Of a stretch of 64,000 nt of DNA, positions 62,451 through 64,000 are shown in pieces (position 1 is the first letter of the stretch; each line of letters begins with the position of its first letter). Source of the DNA: Halomarinibacterium sp041392205 (lineage in GTDB: Bacteria; Bacteroidota; Bacteroidia; Flavobacteriales; Flavobacteriaceae); the NCBI GenBank assembly GCA_041392205.1, contig JAWKMO010000006.1:92265-156264 (forward strand). Reading direction: 5' to 3'. Made by a program: the position numbers and the translations under genes. The notes under the pieces are model-generated. The model was not told where the DNA came from, ran no database searches, and saw only the letters and a program-made list of their open reading frames with translations.

Positions 62451-63213
62451 AATTATCCCGATCATTTAAGAACTGAAGTTTCTTTCTCATTTCTTCCACA
62501 TGATTTTTGTTCAGTGTTACCGTTTCAACAAAAGCTTTTTCAGGGTCTTTATGCGAAATTTTTTCTCCTAAAACATCATATACAGCACTGTGCCCATTGT
62601 ATTCATGACCATTAGCATCAAATCCTATTCTATTTACGCCAATGCAATAGGCCATATTTTCTATGGCGCGTGCTCTTAACAAAGCATCCCAAGCGGCAAT
62701 GCGCGTTAGGGGCCAATTGGCAACATAGATTACTAGATCATACCCTTCTGTATTTCGCGACCAAACGGGAAAACGAAGATCATAACAAATAAGGGGGCAA
62801 ATTTTCCATCCCTTATAGGCGACTACTAATTTTTCATTTCCAACAGAATAAACCCTCTCCTCACCTGCCAAAGTAAAAGCATGTCGCTTATTATAGCTAC
62901 CAAAGCTTCCATCAGGAAAAACAAAATAGAGCCTATTAAAAAACTTGTTGTCTTCCTTAACCATAATACTCCCTGTGAGGGCGGAATTTTTTTTTGCAGC
63001 AATCTCTTGCATCCAGGTTAATGTTTTACCATTTTCCGCTTCTGCAAATTGACGGGCATTCATGGAAAACCCTGTAGTAAACATTTCGGGTAAAATAATA
63101 AGATCTGTTTCTTCAGAAATTTGTGCTATCTTTTCTGAAAACATCTTCCTATTTGCCTCAGGATTTTCCCAATGTAATTGTGTTTGAATAAGAGTAGTTG
63201 TTAATTTTTCCAT
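62437..63213 (-). CDS. Nitrilase-superfamily omega-amidase (YafV-like)
   Basis: A carbon-nitrogen hydrolase of 258 aa. The catalytic triad is Glu43 (LPEMFTTGFSMN), Lys109 (SYNKRH) and Cys143 (LICYDLRFPVW). The YafV/Nit2 branch hydrolyses alpha-ketoglutaramate and related omega-amides, closing the glutamine transamination cycle. A link with glmS-type metabolism is plausible but unproved. It lies 2 bases after the ankyrin gene, in one operon with it. Confidence 0.92.
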   Translation of the reverse strand: MEKLTTTLIQTQLHWENPEANRKMFSEKIAQISEETDLIILPEMFTTGFSMNARQFAEAENGKTLTWMQEIAAKKNSALTGSIMVKEDNKFFNRLYFVFPDGSFGSYNKRHAFTLAGEERVYSVGNEKLVVAYKGWKICPLICYDLRFPVWSRNTEGYDLVIYVANWPLTRIAAWDALLRARAIENMAYCIGVNRIGFDANGHEYNGHSAVYDVLGEKISHKDPEKAFVETVTLNKNHVEEMRKKLQFLNDRDNFTLL

Positions 63214-63215
63214 AT

Positions 63216-63680
63216 TTATTTCAATAAATCCAAAGCTTCTTTATTCCCCTTTAATTGGGCGTAAGATACTGCTGTATGACCACTATCGTCTTTTATAGTA
63301 GTAATTGCTCCATATTCCAATAAGAGTTTTAAAATAGGTATTTTATTGAACATAGTGGCATACATTAATGCTGTAGCACCATTAAAATTTTGAATATTTA
63401 CTGCCGCGCCATGGTCTAATAGTACTCTTGCAATGGTATCAAATCCTTTAAAACAAACCCCCATTAATGCAGTGTTCCCCGAAGCATCTTGGGCATTCAC
63501 ATTTTGCGGATACGATAAAATAATTCTGGTGATTTCTATAGAGCCATAATACGTAGCTAATAATAATGGTGTTGAACCCCTTTGATCTTTTTCGGAAATC
63601 CATGAGGGGTTTTCTTGTAAAAGTTTTTTCACCATACCAGCATCCTCATTTCTAATCGCATTGAATAACATTTCACTCAT
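63216..63680 (-). CDS. Ankyrin-repeat protein
   Basis: A protein of 154 aa from the ATG at 63680 (MSEMLFNAIRNEDAGMVKKLL). It has about four ankyrin repeats of 33 residues (for example GSTPLLLATYYGSIEITRIIL, GNTALMGVCFKGFDTIARVLL, GATALMYATMFNKIPILKLLL). No signal peptide. It lies downstream of katG with a terminator between. Ankyrin proteins encoded beside catalases are known elsewhere, such as AnkB in Pseudomonas aeruginosa, and help catalase activity; that is family knowledge. A further ATG at 63689 adds three residues. Confidence 0.85.
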   Translation of the reverse strand: MSEMLFNAIRNEDAGMVKKLLQENPSWISEKDQRGSTPLLLATYYGSIEITRIILSYPQNVNAQDASGNTALMGVCFKGFDTIARVLLDHGAAVNIQNFNGATALMYATMFNKIPILKLLLEYGAITTIKDDSGHTAVSYAQLKGNKEALDLLK

Positions 63681-63696
63681 AAATAGCATTTAAAAA

Positions 63697-63728
63697 AAAG
63701 CGGAACAGTAAAGTTACTCTTCCGCTTT
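63697..63728 (-). terminator. Terminator between katG and the ankyrin gene
   Basis: AAAGCGGAA (63697-63705) and TTCCGCTTT (63720-63728) with an inner AGTAA/TTACT stem form an extended hairpin. On the minus strand it runs into eight T residues, so it ends katG transcripts and limits readthrough. Confidence 0.8.
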
Positions 63729-63774
63729 GGGTTTTCAATAAGGTTTTTAAATTCTTTTATTACCACCCCTTACT

Positions 63775-63795
63775 CCCCTCCTAAAATAGGAGGGG
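63775..63795. repeat. Perfect GC-rich intergenic palindrome
   Basis: CCCCTCCTA and TAGGAGGGG form a perfect 9-bp inverted repeat with a loop of only three A residues, in an unusually GC-rich patch (63765-63795). No T-run follows in either direction. The wording resembles short intergenic palindromes that are dispersed in flavobacterial genomes. Confidence 0.5.
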
Positions 63796-63804
63796 AAATT
63801 TGAT

Positions 63805-64000
63805 CTAGTTTCTATCAAAACGGTCGAGATTCATTACTTTATCCCAAGCTTTTACAAAATCTTTTACAAACTTTTCTTTGCCATCTTCACTGGCATATAC
63901 CTCGGCTAAAGCTCTTAAAATGGAGTTAGACCCAAAAACTAAATCAACTCGTGTCCCCGTCCATTTTACAGCGCCTGTCTTGCGGTCACGACCTTCATAA
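63805..64000 (-). CDS. katG: Catalase-peroxidase KatG, C-terminal end (partial)
   Basis: The last 64 codons of a gene that enters from the right edge. The reading frame gives YEGRDRKTGAVKWTGTRVD, LVFGSNSILRALAEVYAS and ending MNLDRFDRN, which is the conserved end of KatG. The enzyme removes hydrogen peroxide using heme and peroxidase substrates. Its start and active-site residues lie outside the window, and the ankyrin-repeat gene follows downstream. Confidence 0.93.
   Translation of the reverse strand, partial: YEGRDRKTGAVKWTGTRVDLVFGSNSILRALAEVYASEDGKEKFVKDFVKAWDKVMNLDRFDRN

Noticed and set aside
1..64000. Phage, insertion sequences, CRISPR arrays, tRNA or rRNA genes
   Set aside because: No transposase or phage proteins, no repeat-spacer pattern and no tRNA-like or rRNA segments were recognised.

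Overview
The window is a chromosomal segment of a marine-type member of the Flavobacteriaceae (Bacteroidota). The evidence is an AT-rich sequence, Bacteroidota promoters with the -7 element TAnnTTTG, absence of Shine-Dalgarno sites, many TAATG and 4-bp stop/start overlaps, TonB-dependent receptors, type IX secretion (T9SS) sorting domains, the gliding genes gldD and gldE, and family proteins such as DUF4270 and DUF4301. It is almost entirely ordinary genome: I see no phage, insertion sequence, CRISPR array, rRNA or tRNA.

Layout. 1-3174: an unidentified gene end, a small sensor histidine kinase, a HIT protein, greA and a short lipoprotein. 3171-10312: a left-going block with a TonB receptor under a TPP riboswitch, arfB, a DUF4301 protein, a NadR-like P-loop kinase, a PnuC/PnuT transporter, a YkoF/MTH1187-type thiamine-binding protein, a GGGP-synthase homologue and a phosphopantetheinyl transferase. 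Together the receptor, binding protein, transporter and kinase look like a thiamine salvage route. 10385-11695: ahcY. 11771-16778: secreted T9SS proteins (a lipase-like enzyme and a leucine-rich-repeat protein) and a lipoprotein. 16964-19460: rpmA, an extended rplU, DUF4199 and EamA proteins. 19518-20030: a heavy-metal-associated lipoprotein.

20073-23535 is the conserved mutY-ssb-gldE-gldD set. 23671-25823 holds an HU protein, a 29-residue basic protein absent from a simple long-ORF scan, and an RNase E/G gene with a structured leader. recX, a JmjC-like cupin protein and a BtuB-like receptor follow. 29254-33061 is a complete glycerol operon (glpD, glpK, glpF). 33120-34922 is the split-off atpDC pair. 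35119-39530 pairs a TonB receptor with an SGNH-hydrolase lipoprotein. 39828-44111 holds glmS, a DUF4270 lipoprotein and a one-domain glycogen-synthase-like protein, divergent from panC-panD-(flippase-like membrane protein)-(esterase-like)-radA.

48961-63689 carries an OmpA lipoprotein, xth, a giant SprA-reminiscent outer-membrane protein, a GEVED/T9SS protein, glyS, a coiled-coil membrane protein, comF, a Big_5 lipoprotein, a nitrilase and an ankyrin protein. The window ends inside katG. The findings I rate highest are the riboswitch-linked thiamine salvage set with a possible new thiamine kinase, the large SprA-like protein, an esterase homologue that has lost its serine, a trimmed glycogen synthase, and predicted leaderless genes. 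No single locus looks like an undescribed defence or mobile system.
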